DNA of 64,000 bases from Microbacterium sp. LWO13-1.2 (GTDB taxonomy: Bacteria; Actinomycetota; Actinomycetes; Actinomycetales; Microbacteriaceae). Both the position numbers and the translations under genes were made by a program. Below the pieces are notes generated by a model. The model searched no databases. It was given only the letters and a program-made list of their open reading frames with translations, and was not told where the DNA came from. Every line of letters begins with the position of its first letter. Position 1 is the stretch's first letter. Below, piece after piece: positions 1 through 9,390 of this stretch. Location of the stretch: positions 248,001-312,000 of the forward strand of contig NZ_CP151634.1 of NCBI RefSeq assembly GCF_038397725.1. Direction: 5' to 3'.

Positions 1-1
1 C

Positions 2-160
2 GCGCGGCCGTGGTTCGCGATCGGAGGGATCGACCTCGGCACGGTCGACGAAGTGGTCGCCGCCGGCGCGAGCCGGATCGTCGTCGTACGCGCGATCACC
101 GAGGCCGGCGACCCCGCCGATGCCGCGCGGAAACTGCGCGCGCGGCTGCCCGAGATGTGA
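2..160 (+). CDS. thiE: Thiamine-phosphate synthase ThiE, C-terminal end (cut by window edge)
   Basis: Only the last 52 codons and the stop are inside the window. The frame reads [20 protein letters not shown], followed by a strand with RIVVVRAI and a short C-terminal helix. This is the end of a ThiE-type TIM barrel: the GGI loop binds the phosphate of the pyrimidine, and the following strand-helix closes the barrel. ThiE joins HMP-pyrophosphate and thiazole phosphate to make thiamine phosphate in the cytoplasm. It converges on thiC with a gap of only 7 bases. A bifunctional ThiE fusion cannot be excluded because the 5' part is outside. Confidence 0.75.
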   Translation, partial: ARPWFAIGGIDLGTVDEVVAAGASRIVVVRAITEAGDPADAARKLRARLPEM

Positions 161-167
161 CATCCGC

Positions 168-2032
<1,865 letters not shown>

Positions 2033-2097
2033 ACGGGATGATGCTAGCACGCGGGCGACGACGAAGTCGGCGCCGACCGCCCGCTTAGAGTTGGCAC

Positions 2098-2640
2098 GTG
2101 ACCTCCTCCTCCGGCGACTTCGAACTGGCGATGGACGAGATCCGCGTGGTCGCCGGATTCGCCGCCGAAGCAGCGGCACGGATCCTCCCGATCTTCGAAC
2201 GGGTTCACCCGGATGATGCCCGCCCTCGTGCGGCAGTCGATGCCGCACGGGCCTTCGCCGCCGGGGCGCCCCGCACGATGCTGCAACGCACGACGGCGTT
2301 CGCCGCTCACCGTGCGGCGAAGGAATCGACCGATGAGCGCGCGAAGCTCGCCGCCCAGGCCGCCGGTGACGCAGCGGCAGCGGCGTACCTGCATCCGATC
2401 GCCAAGGCGCACCAGGTCGCTCACATCCTTCGGGCCACCGCGATCGAGGCGTACCTCGCCGAGCTGGACGGCGCGGACGATGAGGAGGCCGGCGCTCTCG
2501 CTGTCCGGCGCTGCGCAGAATCCGCGAGCCCCGGTCTGATCGACGTCCTTCGCCGATACCCTCCGGCGCCACCGGGGACGAACCGCGTCGCGCAGATCAT
2601 GAGCATGCTCGACACCGCACTGCGAAACGCCGGTAGGTAA
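2098..2640 (+). CDS. Imm5-like putative immunity protein (orphan)
   Basis: 180 residues, mostly alpha-helical and alanine-rich, with a pattern I recognise from actinobacterial proteins annotated as putative immunity protein (Imm5-like) or mis-annotated as SbcC: PRAAVDAARAFAAGAPRTM in the first half, then repeated A-A helices (AAGDAAAAAYLHPIAKAHQV). Imm5-type proteins are thought to neutralise polymorphic toxins, but no toxin, WXG100 or LXG gene is nearby, so the role here is open. The GTG start at 2098 has no Shine-Dalgarno; TAGAGT 7 bases upstream could be a -10 box for a leaderless mRNA. Confidence 0.6.
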   Translation: MTSSSGDFELAMDEIRVVAGFAAEAAARILPIFERVHPDDARPRAAVDAARAFAAGAPRTMLQRTTAFAAHRAAKESTDERAKLAAQAAGDAAAAAYLHPIAKAHQVAHILRATAIEAYLAELDGADDEEAGALAVRRCAESASPGLIDVLRRYPPAPPGTNRVAQIMSMLDTALRNAGR

Positions 2641-2652
2641 TCGGCAGAGCGC

Positions 2653-3054
2653 TCAGCGCAGAGTTCGCACCGCTCCGGTGTCGGTGGGCATCGTCATATC
2701 GTCGTACGCGGCGCGGGCGACCTCGACTTCCTCGATGTGCGATTCGGCCCACCGCCCGAGTGCTGCCAGCGGTTCTTGAAGGGTGCGCCCGAGTGGAGTG
2801 AGGGCATAGTCGACGCGCGGAGGCATCTGATCGAACGCCGTTCGGGAGACGATCCCGTCGCGCTGGAGTTCTCGCAGAGTGTCAGCGAGGACTTTTCCGC
2901 TGATACCCCCGACTGCTTCGCGGATCTCCCCGAACCGCAGGGCCCCACCGCTGAGGGCGACAACGATCATCGCCGTCCACTTGTTGGCGATCCGCGCAAG
3001 CGATGTCCGCGAGGGACACGTCGCGAGCATCACGTTCCACTCCGGTCTTTCCAT
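2653..3054 (-). CDS. HxlR-family winged-helix regulator
   Basis: 133 residues from the ATG at 3054, which has AAGGGCG as ribosome site; an in-frame ATG at 3093 lies inside the operator and is less likely. The HxlR pattern is clear: an N-terminal cysteine region (MLATCPSR), NKWTAMIVVALSGGALRFGE, GISGKVLADTLRELQRDGIV, then the wing DYALTPLGRTL. The single N-terminal Cys resembles redox- or electrophile-sensing members of the family. It is divergent from a SnoaL-like gene, and the shared intergenic space holds a perfect palindrome, so it probably represses itself and that gene. Confidence 0.88.
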   Translation of the reverse strand: MERPEWNVMLATCPSRTSLARIANKWTAMIVVALSGGALRFGEIREAVGGISGKVLADTLRELQRDGIVSRTAFDQMPPRVDYALTPLGRTLQEPLAALGRWAESHIEEVEVARAAYDDMTMPTDTGAVRTLR

Positions 3055-3077
3055 GATCACGCCCTTAGTTACGTTGA

Positions 3078-3091
3078 GGTAACAAGTTACC
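3078..3091. promoter_or_regulatory. Palindromic operator between hxlR and the SnoaL-like gene
   Basis: GGTAACNNGTTACC is a perfect 6+2+6 inverted repeat. Related half-sites flank it: GTTAC at 3068-3072 and GTAAT at 3096-3100. It sits between the divergent starts (3054 and 3137) in the AT-richest stretch nearby. The size and position fit an HxlR dimer site; assignment to this regulator is inferred from adjacency. Confidence 0.6.
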
Positions 3092-3136
3092 AAATGTAAT
3101 CATAGATCAGATCACCTCGATAGAAGGAGAAATGCA

Positions 3137-3538
3137 ATGAGCGAGAACCCCCCTGCTGCTGTGGCGGATGCCTACTTCAGTGCGCTCGGCAACGGCGACG
3201 TGCCCGCCGCGATGAGCCTCATCAGGCCGGACGTCGTCTGGCACCAGCCCGGAGCAAACCGGTTCTCCGGAGATCACGCCGGTATCGACAGTGTCGGTGC
3301 CATGATCGGCGGCATGATGGAGGTCAGCGAAGGCACCTTCCAACTCTCGGTGTCCGGGCCCGCCATGGTCAACGGCGAGTTGGTCGCCGTTCCGGTTCGC
3401 TTCACCGGCCAGCGCAGCGACGCGTCGATGGACATGAGCGGCGTCGATCTGCTCACCGTTCGCGACGGCAAGATCGTCGAGGTCCACCTGTTCTCAGAGG
3501 ACGGTGCGGCCGAGGACACATTCTGGGGACGCGCCTGA
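3137..3538 (+). CDS. SnoaL-like / NTF2-fold protein, copy 1
   Basis: 133 residues, the size of a single NTF2-like domain. It opens with a helix containing YFSALGNGDV and has VVWHQPG and FSGDHAGID segments, followed by four to five beta strands ending HLFSED. Such proteins are often small isomerases, hydrolases or binding proteins; no substrate can be read from the sequence. Start ATG with a strong AAGGAG site. A close paralogue (about two thirds identical by eye, no gaps) lies at 57525-57926. Copy 1 is divergent from hxlR and probably in its regulon. Confidence 0.8.
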   Translation: MSENPPAAVADAYFSALGNGDVPAAMSLIRPDVVWHQPGANRFSGDHAGIDSVGAMIGGMMEVSEGTFQLSVSGPAMVNGELVAVPVRFTGQRSDASMDMSGVDLLTVRDGKIVEVHLFSEDGAAEDTFWGRA

Positions 3539-3617
3539 GGCGCGCGCTCGGGATGCGGTGGGTTCAGGCGCGAGCCGTCTGAACCCTGCCTGCCGCCCCG
3601 GTCGAGAGCACGCAGTG

Positions 3618-4295
3618 TCAGTGGCCGTCACCGGTGGTTCGTGCACGCATCCGCCCTGTCTGGTGCGCCCAGATGGCGATCTCGACGCGATTGCGGGCGC
3701 CGAGCTTGGTCATCAGGCTCGCCACGTGCGTCTTCACCGTGCTGAGGGTGATGAACAGCTCAGTCGAGATCTCGCCGTTGCTCAGGCCGCCAGCGACCTT
3801 CGCGAGCACCTGTTCCTCGCGCTCGGTGAGCTGCTCGATCGGCTGCGGCGGCGGCGCAGCCGGCCCCGCTCCGGCGAAGGCCTCGAGCAGCCGCACCGTG
3901 ACATTGGGGGCGATCAGGGCATCCCCGCTCGCGGCAGCGCGGATCGCCTGGGCGAGCAACTCGGAACCGGCGTCCTTGAGCAGAAAGCCCTTGGCGCCCG
4001 CCCGCAGTGCCGCGAAGACGTACTCGTCGAGGTCGAAGGTCGTGACGATGACGACCGCCATCGGGTCGTCCACGCCCGGGCCGGCGAGCACGCGGGTCGC
4101 CTCGATGCCGTCGAGGTCGGGCATCCGGATGTCGAACAGGCAGACGTCCGGTCGCAGGCTGCGGGCGAGGGCGACCGCTTCGTTGCCGTCGACTGCCTGA
4201 CCGACGACCTCGATGTCCGGTTGCGCGTCGAGGATCATGCTCAGCCCTGTGCGCACGAGCTCCTGGTCGTCGGCAATGAGCACGCGAATGGTCAT
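3618..4295 (-). CDS. NarL/LuxR-family response regulator
   Basis: 225 residues from the ATG at 4295. The receiver domain has the acidic pair DD at 9-10, the phospho-acceptor Asp about 55 in CLFDIRMPDLDG, and the LLKDAG lysine. A C-terminal LuxR helix-turn-helix follows (LTEREEQVLAKVAGGLSNGE and STVKTHVASLMTKL). Its start overlaps the stop of the upstream histidine kinase by 4 bases (ATGA), so the pair is translationally coupled. A longer in-frame start exists at 4337 but would extend into the kinase gene. Likely targets include the mirrored promoter at 6102-6238. Confidence 0.93.
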   Translation of the reverse strand: MTIRVLIADDQELVRTGLSMILDAQPDIEVVGQAVDGNEAVALARSLRPDVCLFDIRMPDLDGIEATRVLAGPGVDDPMAVVIVTTFDLDEYVFAALRAGAKGFLLKDAGSELLAQAIRAAASGDALIAPNVTVRLLEAFAGAGPAAPPPQPIEQLTEREEQVLAKVAGGLSNGEISTELFITLSTVKTHVASLMTKLGARNRVEIAIWAHQTGRMRARTTGDGH

Positions 4296-5428
4296 GGTGC
4301 CCATCCAACACGAGGAAGCACCGCGGTGACGACCCATCCGCCGCCGGACGCAGGTCCCACCTGGCAGGTCCCGCCGAGCAGGGCGGCGCGCTCCGTCATA
4401 CCGATGATGCCGAATCCCGGCGTCGGCGACGCGGCGACGTCTCCGTCGTTCGTCACGCTCAACCGCACCCCGCCCTCGTCTGCCTCCACGAGCACGTCGA
4501 CACGGGTGACCTGACGCCCGTGTCGGAGGGCGTTGGTCACGGACTCCTGCGCCAGACGGAAGACCGCGGCAGCCACCGGCGGCGGGATGCTGCCGTCGTC
4601 GCCTTCCACCTTCACGGTGACGTCCGCGCCGCCCGGCCTTGTGCCGGCGAGCTGCTCGATGTCGTCCAGCCGCGGGCTCGGCGCGAGTTCCGCCGTCTCG
4701 CCCTGCCGCAGCACTCGCACCATCGACCTCAGTTCGCTGAGGGTCTTGGCCGCCTCCGCCTCGATCACGCCGAGCGCATCCTGCGCTGCGCGCGGGTCTC
4801 GCGCCGCCACCGCAAGACCCGCCTGGGCACGGATCGCGATGGCGGAGACGTGGTGGGCGACCGTGTCGTGCAGGTCACGGGCGAGGTGCTCACGCTCCCG
4901 CATCCGGATGCTGTCGAGGAGGCGCCTGCGGGATCCTGCGCGGTAGCGAAATGCGGTGCCGAGCAGCGCCATCGTCAGCAGCAGCGCGAACCCGCCGACG
5001 AGCTCGTTGAGCCCTCCCCCTCGGACGAACGTGAGCCCGAGGCTCACGAGGAGAATGCCCGATCCGATCATGAGGTCGCGACCGGATCCCCAGCGGTACA
5101 ACGCGTACACGATCACCATGACGAAGAGGTTCGTGTAGAGGACGGGGTCGGGCAGGAGCAGGTCGATCGGCACCATCACCACGACGAGCATCAGAAGCGG
5201 CTTGGTGCGGCGCCACAGCACGGTCGGCAGCACGGCGAGCAACACGATCACCATGAGGACCGGCTGCGACAGGTCGGTTCTGAACATGCCCTCGATCACC
5301 GCCAGCACGGCGACAAGAGCCACGAGAGCCCAATCCCGCCAGACCCGGCGCGGCGGAGGGGGCGCCGCGCTCGGCGCACTCCACGCGGAACGCAAGAGGC
5401 CGGTCACCAGGTCAGGATACAAGCGCAC
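4292..5428 (-). CDS. NarL-type sensor histidine kinase (HisKA_3)
   Basis: About 378 residues with five or six membrane segments in the first half (for example WALVALVAVLAVIEG and PVLMVIVLLAVLPTVLW). The dimerisation box is HLARDLHDTVAHHVSAIAI with the phospho-accepting His; the ATPase has N-box ESVTNALRHG and G-box GFGIIGMTERAALLGG. There is no extracytoplasmic sensor domain, so it is an intramembrane-sensing type. The start is uncertain: GTG at 5428 (overlapping the DUF2306 gene by 17 bases) or GTG at 5407; both lack a good ribosome site and suggest coupling. It forms an operon with the DUF2306 protein and the response regulator. Confidence 0.88.
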   Translation of the reverse strand: MRLYPDLVTGLLRSAWSAPSAAPPPPRRVWRDWALVALVAVLAVIEGMFRTDLSQPVLMVIVLLAVLPTVLWRRTKPLLMLVVVMVPIDLLLPDPVLYTNLFVMVIVYALYRWGSGRDLMIGSGILLVSLGLTFVRGGGLNELVGGFALLLTMALLGTAFRYRAGSRRRLLDSIRMREREHLARDLHDTVAHHVSAIAIRAQAGLAVAARDPRAAQDALGVIEAEAAKTLSELRSMVRVLRQGETAELAPSPRLDDIEQLAGTRPGGADVTVKVEGDDGSIPPPVAAAVFRLAQESVTNALRHGRQVTRVDVLVEADEGGVRLSVTNDGDVAASPTPGFGIIGMTERAALLGGTCQVGPASGGGWVVTAVLPRVGWAP

Positions 5429-6104
5429 CACGGCCCGACACCCCGCGCATGCGTCGGCCGGACCGTCGGCGGCGTCGTCGGATGAGCAACTCCGCAACGA
5501 CGCTGTTGATCACGAAGCCCGCAGCGACGAACCAGGCCTCACCGTATACGTCGACGTCACCGAGGGGGATCGTCCACAGCACCAGCACGAGGGCTTGGGT
5601 ACTGCCAGAGAGAGCGAGCGCATAGGCGCGCGTCATCCATGCTCCGTGCGCAGCGAAGTCGCGCCGCGTGATCGCGATCACGGCCCGCACGAGAAACACC
5701 ATCATCGCTCCGGCGAAGACAAGACGAACCATGGCGAGTGCGAGCTCGTCCGTCGGCCCGCCGAAGAAGACCGCGAGCCACGCGGCCGACAGTGCCCCGA
5801 TGAATCCCGCAGGGATCAAGACACGGCCGGCGGTGCGGTGCCACCCACGCCGAGTTCGCAGTGCCGGAGAGAACTGGAATGCGCCGAGGACGCAGTACAC
5901 GGTCATCGCCACGATGTGCGCGACGATCGGCACCGACGAGAGCACTGTGTCTACGGGCTCGGTGCCCACCTCCTCCAAGCGAAGCACTCCGCCAATCACG
6001 GGGAGGACGCTGAGCAGCAGGAGACCGGTGATGGCCAGCCATCCGCTCCTCGGCCGCCGCTTCTGCTCGGCAAGGGGGCGGGTGGTCTTCATCTGTTGCG
6101 ACAT
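5412..6104 (-). CDS. DUF2306 membrane protein
   Basis: 230 residues from the ATG at 6104, with about seven hydrophobic segments. Typical DUF2306 features are HRTAGRVLIPAGFIGALSAA in the middle and AHGAWMTRAYAL later, with conserved His residues. The function of the family is unknown; the histidines in the membrane core could bind metal or haem. It is the first gene of an operon with the kinase and response regulator, which suggests it is an accessory sensor or a target of that system. Its leader mirrors that of the divergent oxidoreductase gene. Confidence 0.75.
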   Translation of the reverse strand: MSQQMKTTRPLAEQKRRPRSGWLAITGLLLLSVLPVIGGVLRLEEVGTEPVDTVLSSVPIVAHIVAMTVYCVLGAFQFSPALRTRRGWHRTAGRVLIPAGFIGALSAAWLAVFFGGPTDELALAMVRLVFAGAMMVFLVRAVIAITRRDFAAHGAWMTRAYALALSGSTQALVLVLWTIPLGDVDVYGEAWFVAAGFVINSVVAELLIRRRRRRSGRRMRGVSGRGALVS

Positions 6105-6238
6105 GTCTCGATGCTCGCCTGATCGAGCGCCCTGGACATCGGCCTTCCGCACGGACTCAGAGCCGTACTTTCGGCCGACCGGATCCGGGCCGTCCGGCCG
6201 ATGACGCGCTTCCCCGAGACGGCGAGCATCGAGTCATG
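6102..6238. promoter_or_regulatory. Mirror-image divergent promoter region
   Basis: The 43 bases ending at the ATG of the DUF2306 gene (6144 to 6102, minus) and the 43 bases ending at the ATG of the oxidoreductase gene (6196 to 6238, plus) are closely alike. Both begin GGCCGATG and both end GGCGAGCATCGAG-N-CATG, with identical length. A TCGGCC(G) box recurs at 6139, 6171 and, inverted, 6195. Together this is a large imperfect inverted repeat centred near 6170, suitable for co-regulating both operons. Confidence 0.6.
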
Positions 6239-7273
6239 ACAACCAACACGACCATGACCGCGGCCGTCTACCGCCGCTTCGGCGCCCCCGAGGAGGTTCA
6301 CCTCGAGCAACGCCCGACCCCCTCGCCGAAGACGGGCGAAGTGCTCCTCCGAGTGCACGCGAGCACGGTGAGCGTCGCCGATCACCGAGCCCGCGCTCGG
6401 GACATCCCGTCGGGCCTCGGGATGCTCGCCGCCATCGGGCTCGGCATGTTCCGGCCCAGTCGGCCGATCCTCGGCATGGATGCCGCGGGCATCATTGCGG
6501 CGGTCGGCGCTGGCGTCACCGCCTTCGCCCCCGGCGACCGGGTCATCGCCTCGATGGACGCAGCGTTCGGTGGTCACGCCGAGTACGTGTGCCTGCCCGC
6601 CGACGGCGCGATCACCCGGGCGCCCGCCACCATGAGCCTCGATGAGGCGGTGACGCTGGTGTTCGGCGGCATCACCGCGCAGGGCTTCTTCAACCAGGTC
6701 GCGATCGGGCCGGGCACCTCGGTGCTCGTCAACGGCGCATCCGGCGCGGTCGGCACCGCCGCGATCCAGCTGGCGAAGCAGCTCGGCGCCGATGTCACCG
6801 CCGTCACGAGCGGCGGCAACGCTGCACTGGTCACCTCCCTCGGCGCCGACCGGGTCATCGACTACACCCGCCAGGACTTCACCGCGGGAGGCGGCACGTA
6901 TGACGTGATCGTCGACTGCGTCGGCAACGCCCCCTTCAGCCGGGTAGAGGCATCCATCAACCCCGGTGGGGCGCTCCTGCTCGTCATCAGCGACCTGTGG
7001 TCGATGCTGCGCAGCCGCGGGCAGACCCGACGCTCGGGAAAGCTCGTCACCTGGAACGTCGGCAAGCCCGGCGCTGACGAGCTCGCGCACCTCGTCAGCC
7101 TCGCGGACTCCGGCCGCTACCAGGCCGTCATCGACCGGTCCTTCGATCTGGCCGACATCGTCGATGCGCACCGCTACGTCGACACCGGCCGTAAGCGGGG
7201 CAACGTCGTGCTGCGCGTCACGCACGCCGAAACGGACACCGTCGTTCCCTCACCCCGACAAAGGAGTATCTGA
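6236..7273 (+). CDS. NAD(P)-dependent MDR oxidoreductase (quinone-reductase type)
   Basis: 345 residues. The N-terminal GroES-like domain (HLEQRPTPSPKTGEVLLRVH, GMDAAGIIAAVG) and the Rossmann motif NGASGAVGTAAIQLAKQLGA are those of medium-chain zinc-independent reductases such as quinone oxidoreductase. The structural-zinc cysteine lobe is absent. It probably reduces a quinone, enal or similar electrophile using NADPH; the substrate cannot be read. It overlaps the following DUF6326 gene by one base and is divergent from the DUF2306/two-component operon, with a shared mirrored promoter. Confidence 0.88.
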   Translation: MTTNTTMTAAVYRRFGAPEEVHLEQRPTPSPKTGEVLLRVHASTVSVADHRARARDIPSGLGMLAAIGLGMFRPSRPILGMDAAGIIAAVGAGVTAFAPGDRVIASMDAAFGGHAEYVCLPADGAITRAPATMSLDEAVTLVFGGITAQGFFNQVAIGPGTSVLVNGASGAVGTAAIQLAKQLGADVTAVTSGGNAALVTSLGADRVIDYTRQDFTAGGGTYDVIVDCVGNAPFSRVEASINPGGALLLVISDLWSMLRSRGQTRRSGKLVTWNVGKPGADELAHLVSLADSGRYQAVIDRSFDLADIVDAHRYVDTGRKRGNVVLRVTHAETDTVVPSPRQRSI

Positions 7274-7746
7274 TGAGAACTCGTCAATCCACCGCCACGG
7301 CACTGGAAGAGCAGCAGGTACCGGTCAAGGCCAAGCTCGCCGCCGCGTGGGCGAGCTTCATGTTCCTGTACATCTATATGGACATTCTCGCCTTCTACAA
7401 ACCCGGCGTCGTCGATGACATCCTCATCGGCGTGGTCTGGGAGTTCGACATCACGCAGACCTGGGCGATCACCGCGCTGATCCTCCTGGCGATCCCGATC
7501 TTCATGGTCGCGCTGTCCATGTTGCTGCCGGCCAGGGCCAACCGCATCGCGAACCTCGTCGTGGCTTCGATTCAGGTCCCCTTCGCGGCCTTCAACGCGG
7601 TCGGCGAGCTGGGCGGGTCGTGGATGTACTTCTACTTCCTCGGCGTCGCACTGGAATTGTTCATTCTCGCCCTCATCCTGCGATACGCCTGGACCTGGCC
7701 GCGCACCGCACCCATGACCGGCCGTGGCGACCAGCCCAGGCCATGA
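7273..7746 (+). CDS. DUF6326 small membrane protein
   Basis: 157 residues with four membrane segments; MFLYIYMDILAFYKPG near residue 35 and WMYFYFLGVALELFILALIL near the end match the DUF6326 family as I know it. Its start overlaps the stop of the oxidoreductase (TGATG), so the two are co-translated. Function unknown. The pairing of an oxidoreductase with a four-helix membrane partner, opposite a two-component operon, suggests an envelope or redox stress response. Confidence 0.75.
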   Translation: MRTRQSTATALEEQQVPVKAKLAAAWASFMFLYIYMDILAFYKPGVVDDILIGVVWEFDITQTWAITALILLAIPIFMVALSMLLPARANRIANLVVASIQVPFAAFNAVGELGGSWMYFYFLGVALELFILALILRYAWTWPRTAPMTGRGDQPRP

Positions 7747-7791
7747 GATCCGGCTTTCAAAGTAACGCTGGCGAGGATGCCGACGCGGTCA

Positions 7792-8025
7792 TCACGGCAT
7801 CGGAGTTTCGCCGTTGGCAACGGCCTCGATCCAGTCGGTGACAGCGTCGGCGAGTGTGGAGTCCGACGGATCGTCGCTGATGCTCCACCACAAGGGCGAA
7901 CCGATCACCGCACCCGCCGCTACGACTCGCGATCGGAGGGGCTCACGAACCTCGTCCCCGTTGTTTGCGATCAGATACTGCTGGTCCTCGGTCGCAAGCC
8001 GAAGCCACCACGATGCGATGTCCAT
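7792..8025 (-). CDS. Small hypothetical protein
   Basis: 77 residues from the ATG at 8025, composition normal for a folded soluble protein: MDIASWWLRLATEDQQYLI, a central SPLWWSISDD, and an amphipathic C-terminal helix. Three tryptophan-rich spots and no membrane segment. An in-frame extension to 8085 is rich in Arg/Ala/Pro and looks untranslated. No Shine-Dalgarno is obvious. It ends 45 bases after, and opposite to, the DUF6326 gene. I do not recognise a family. Confidence 0.5.
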   Translation of the reverse strand: MDIASWWLRLATEDQQYLIANNGDEVREPLRSRVVAAGAVIGSPLWWSISDDPSDSTLADAVTDWIEAVANGETPMP

Positions 8026-8138
8026 CCCAGGGAGGCTAGCGAGCGACGCGACGCGCGGCAATAGTGCAGGCGCCCTCCCGCGCATGGGTTCCGTGAGGTC
8101 ACTGTCGCACGGGTCGGAGGGCGTCGTAAGACAGGGTC

Positions 8139-8699
8139 ATGACTCTTACCGAGATTCTCCCCACGCTGCGTCGCAGCATTCCTGTCCCCATCGCCGCCCA
8201 CTGCTGGCCAGTGCACACGGAACCGACGACCACAGACGTCGTCGTCGGCGGGATCTCACTGATGCGGCTACTGGAGATCAGCGACTCGCCTGCCATTCTC
8301 ACCGGCGACCTTCCCCGACCGAGATCGCAAGGCACCCGCGACGTAGGCTCCGGAACGGACGTCAGTGTGTTGGTTTTCCGCATAACCCTCCGGGTCGACA
8401 CGCAAGAGAGCAAGCGGATTGCCCTCACCGACTGCACATTCGACGCGATCGACGCCCGCTGGGAGGAATGCCGCCTGATCGGTCGCGCGTCCACGTCACG
8501 AAACGTGGAGATCGAGCTGATCCCCGGAGAGGATGGTGGATCCAGCTGGCCGCATCCAACCGTGAGCGTGCCGGAGGACCTCCGGGAGGGCGACATCCTC
8601 ACCGTGCCTTGCGCTGGTGCTATCACGCTGCACGATGTACGCCCCAAGACGGCCCGCCTCACGCCCGCCCTGGCGTCACCGACGGCGAGGACCAAGTGA
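8139..8699 (+). CDS. Unknown protein A of a tandem paralogous pair (LysA-like beta-domain?)
   Basis: 186 residues. It shares with the next gene a DVVVGG-x-SL strand-helix near residue 34 and a C-terminal P-E-x(3)-GD-x(4)-CAG-x(3)-L block. These two pieces resemble the N-terminal start and the C-terminal beta-domain of fold-III PLP decarboxylases such as LysA, where GG-x-L-x-x-L-A-x(4)-TP opens the protein and LP-x-L-x-x-GDLL-x(4)-GAY closes it. The roughly 250-residue TIM barrel with the PLP lysine is missing, and the GAY tyrosine is Ile here. A catalytic role is therefore unlikely. The resemblance is my reading, not a search result. Confidence 0.6.
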   Translation: MTLTEILPTLRRSIPVPIAAHCWPVHTEPTTTDVVVGGISLMRLLEISDSPAILTGDLPRPRSQGTRDVGSGTDVSVLVFRITLRVDTQESKRIALTDCTFDAIDARWEECRLIGRASTSRNVEIELIPGEDGGSSWPHPTVSVPEDLREGDILTVPCAGAITLHDVRPKTARLTPALASPTARTK

Positions 8700-8701
8700 C
8701 C

Positions 8702-9268
8702 ATGATGCACACCCTCATCCACACGACCTCGCTTCTTCGAAACGATCGTCAACGCGAGTCTCGCGATCTCTGGCCCCAGAACACCACGATCAGCGAACAC
8801 GACGTCGTCGTGGGCGGACGCTCACTGATCGACCTCGCCAGAGAACGACGAACGCCCTGCGTTCTCATCGCTCCTGCGGCTGCGTCCGGGATCGGTGACA
8901 GCGGTGGCGCGTACCGAACCCTGGTGGTCGCGACCGTCACCGCGCGTCGGGAGAGACGGCGCTGGCATCGCGAGGTAGATCTTGATGTCGATTGCGACCT
9001 GCGCCCGATCATTCCCCGTGTCATGCACGCTGAGCTCTTGAACAGTCCGCGCGGTCGTGATCTTCAGCCCATGCTCATCCACTCATCCGACGAAGAGAGC
9101 CCGATGCGAGTGCGCCTCCCGGAGCAGACCTCCCCCGGCGACCTCGTCGTCTTCGCATGTGCGGGCACACTCGCGCTGAGCCAGATCACACCGCACCGCG
9201 CCGCGCCCAGGGTGTCCGAAGACGACGAAGATCTCGATCAAGGGCCGGGCCGTTGCATGAAGCACTGA
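8702..9268 (+). CDS. Unknown protein B of a tandem paralogous pair (LysA-like beta-domain?)
   Basis: 188 residues from the ATG at 8702, two bases after the stop of protein A, so the two are translationally coupled. It has EHDVVVGGRSLIDLARERR-x-PC near residue 33, a middle block DLDVDCDLRPIIPR, and a late block RLPEQTSPGDLVVFACAGTL. The middle block resembles the D-x(4)-D-x-RP stretch of LysA-type decarboxylases. No barrel, no PLP lysine, no signal peptide. A and B may form a heterodimer. Longer in-frame extension upstream overlaps protein A and is not supported. Confidence 0.6.
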   Translation: MMHTLIHTTSLLRNDRQRESRDLWPQNTTISEHDVVVGGRSLIDLARERRTPCVLIAPAAASGIGDSGGAYRTLVVATVTARRERRRWHREVDLDVDCDLRPIIPRVMHAELLNSPRGRDLQPMLIHSSDEESPMRVRLPEQTSPGDLVVFACAGTLALSQITPHRAAPRVSEDDEDLDQGPGRCMKH

Positions 9269-9355
9269 CCTCACTCGCCGACGCTCCAGCATCTACGTGA
9301 TGCTCCGGCGCTTCGTGAGACGGGCATCCTCCCCAAAATCTCCGTGACCAAACCG

Positions 9356-9384
9356 TTGCATTCGTTACCGCGCCGTTATACAGT
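9356..9384 (+). promoter_or_regulatory. Strong sigma-70-type promoter
   Basis: TTGCAT at 9356-9361 and TACAGT at 9379-9384 are separated by exactly 17 bases. Transcription would begin near 9391, 121 bases before the MarR-family start codon and 63 bases before a terminator hairpin. The local sequence is notably less GC-rich than the flanks. Confidence 0.65.
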
Positions 9385-9390
9385 GATCGC

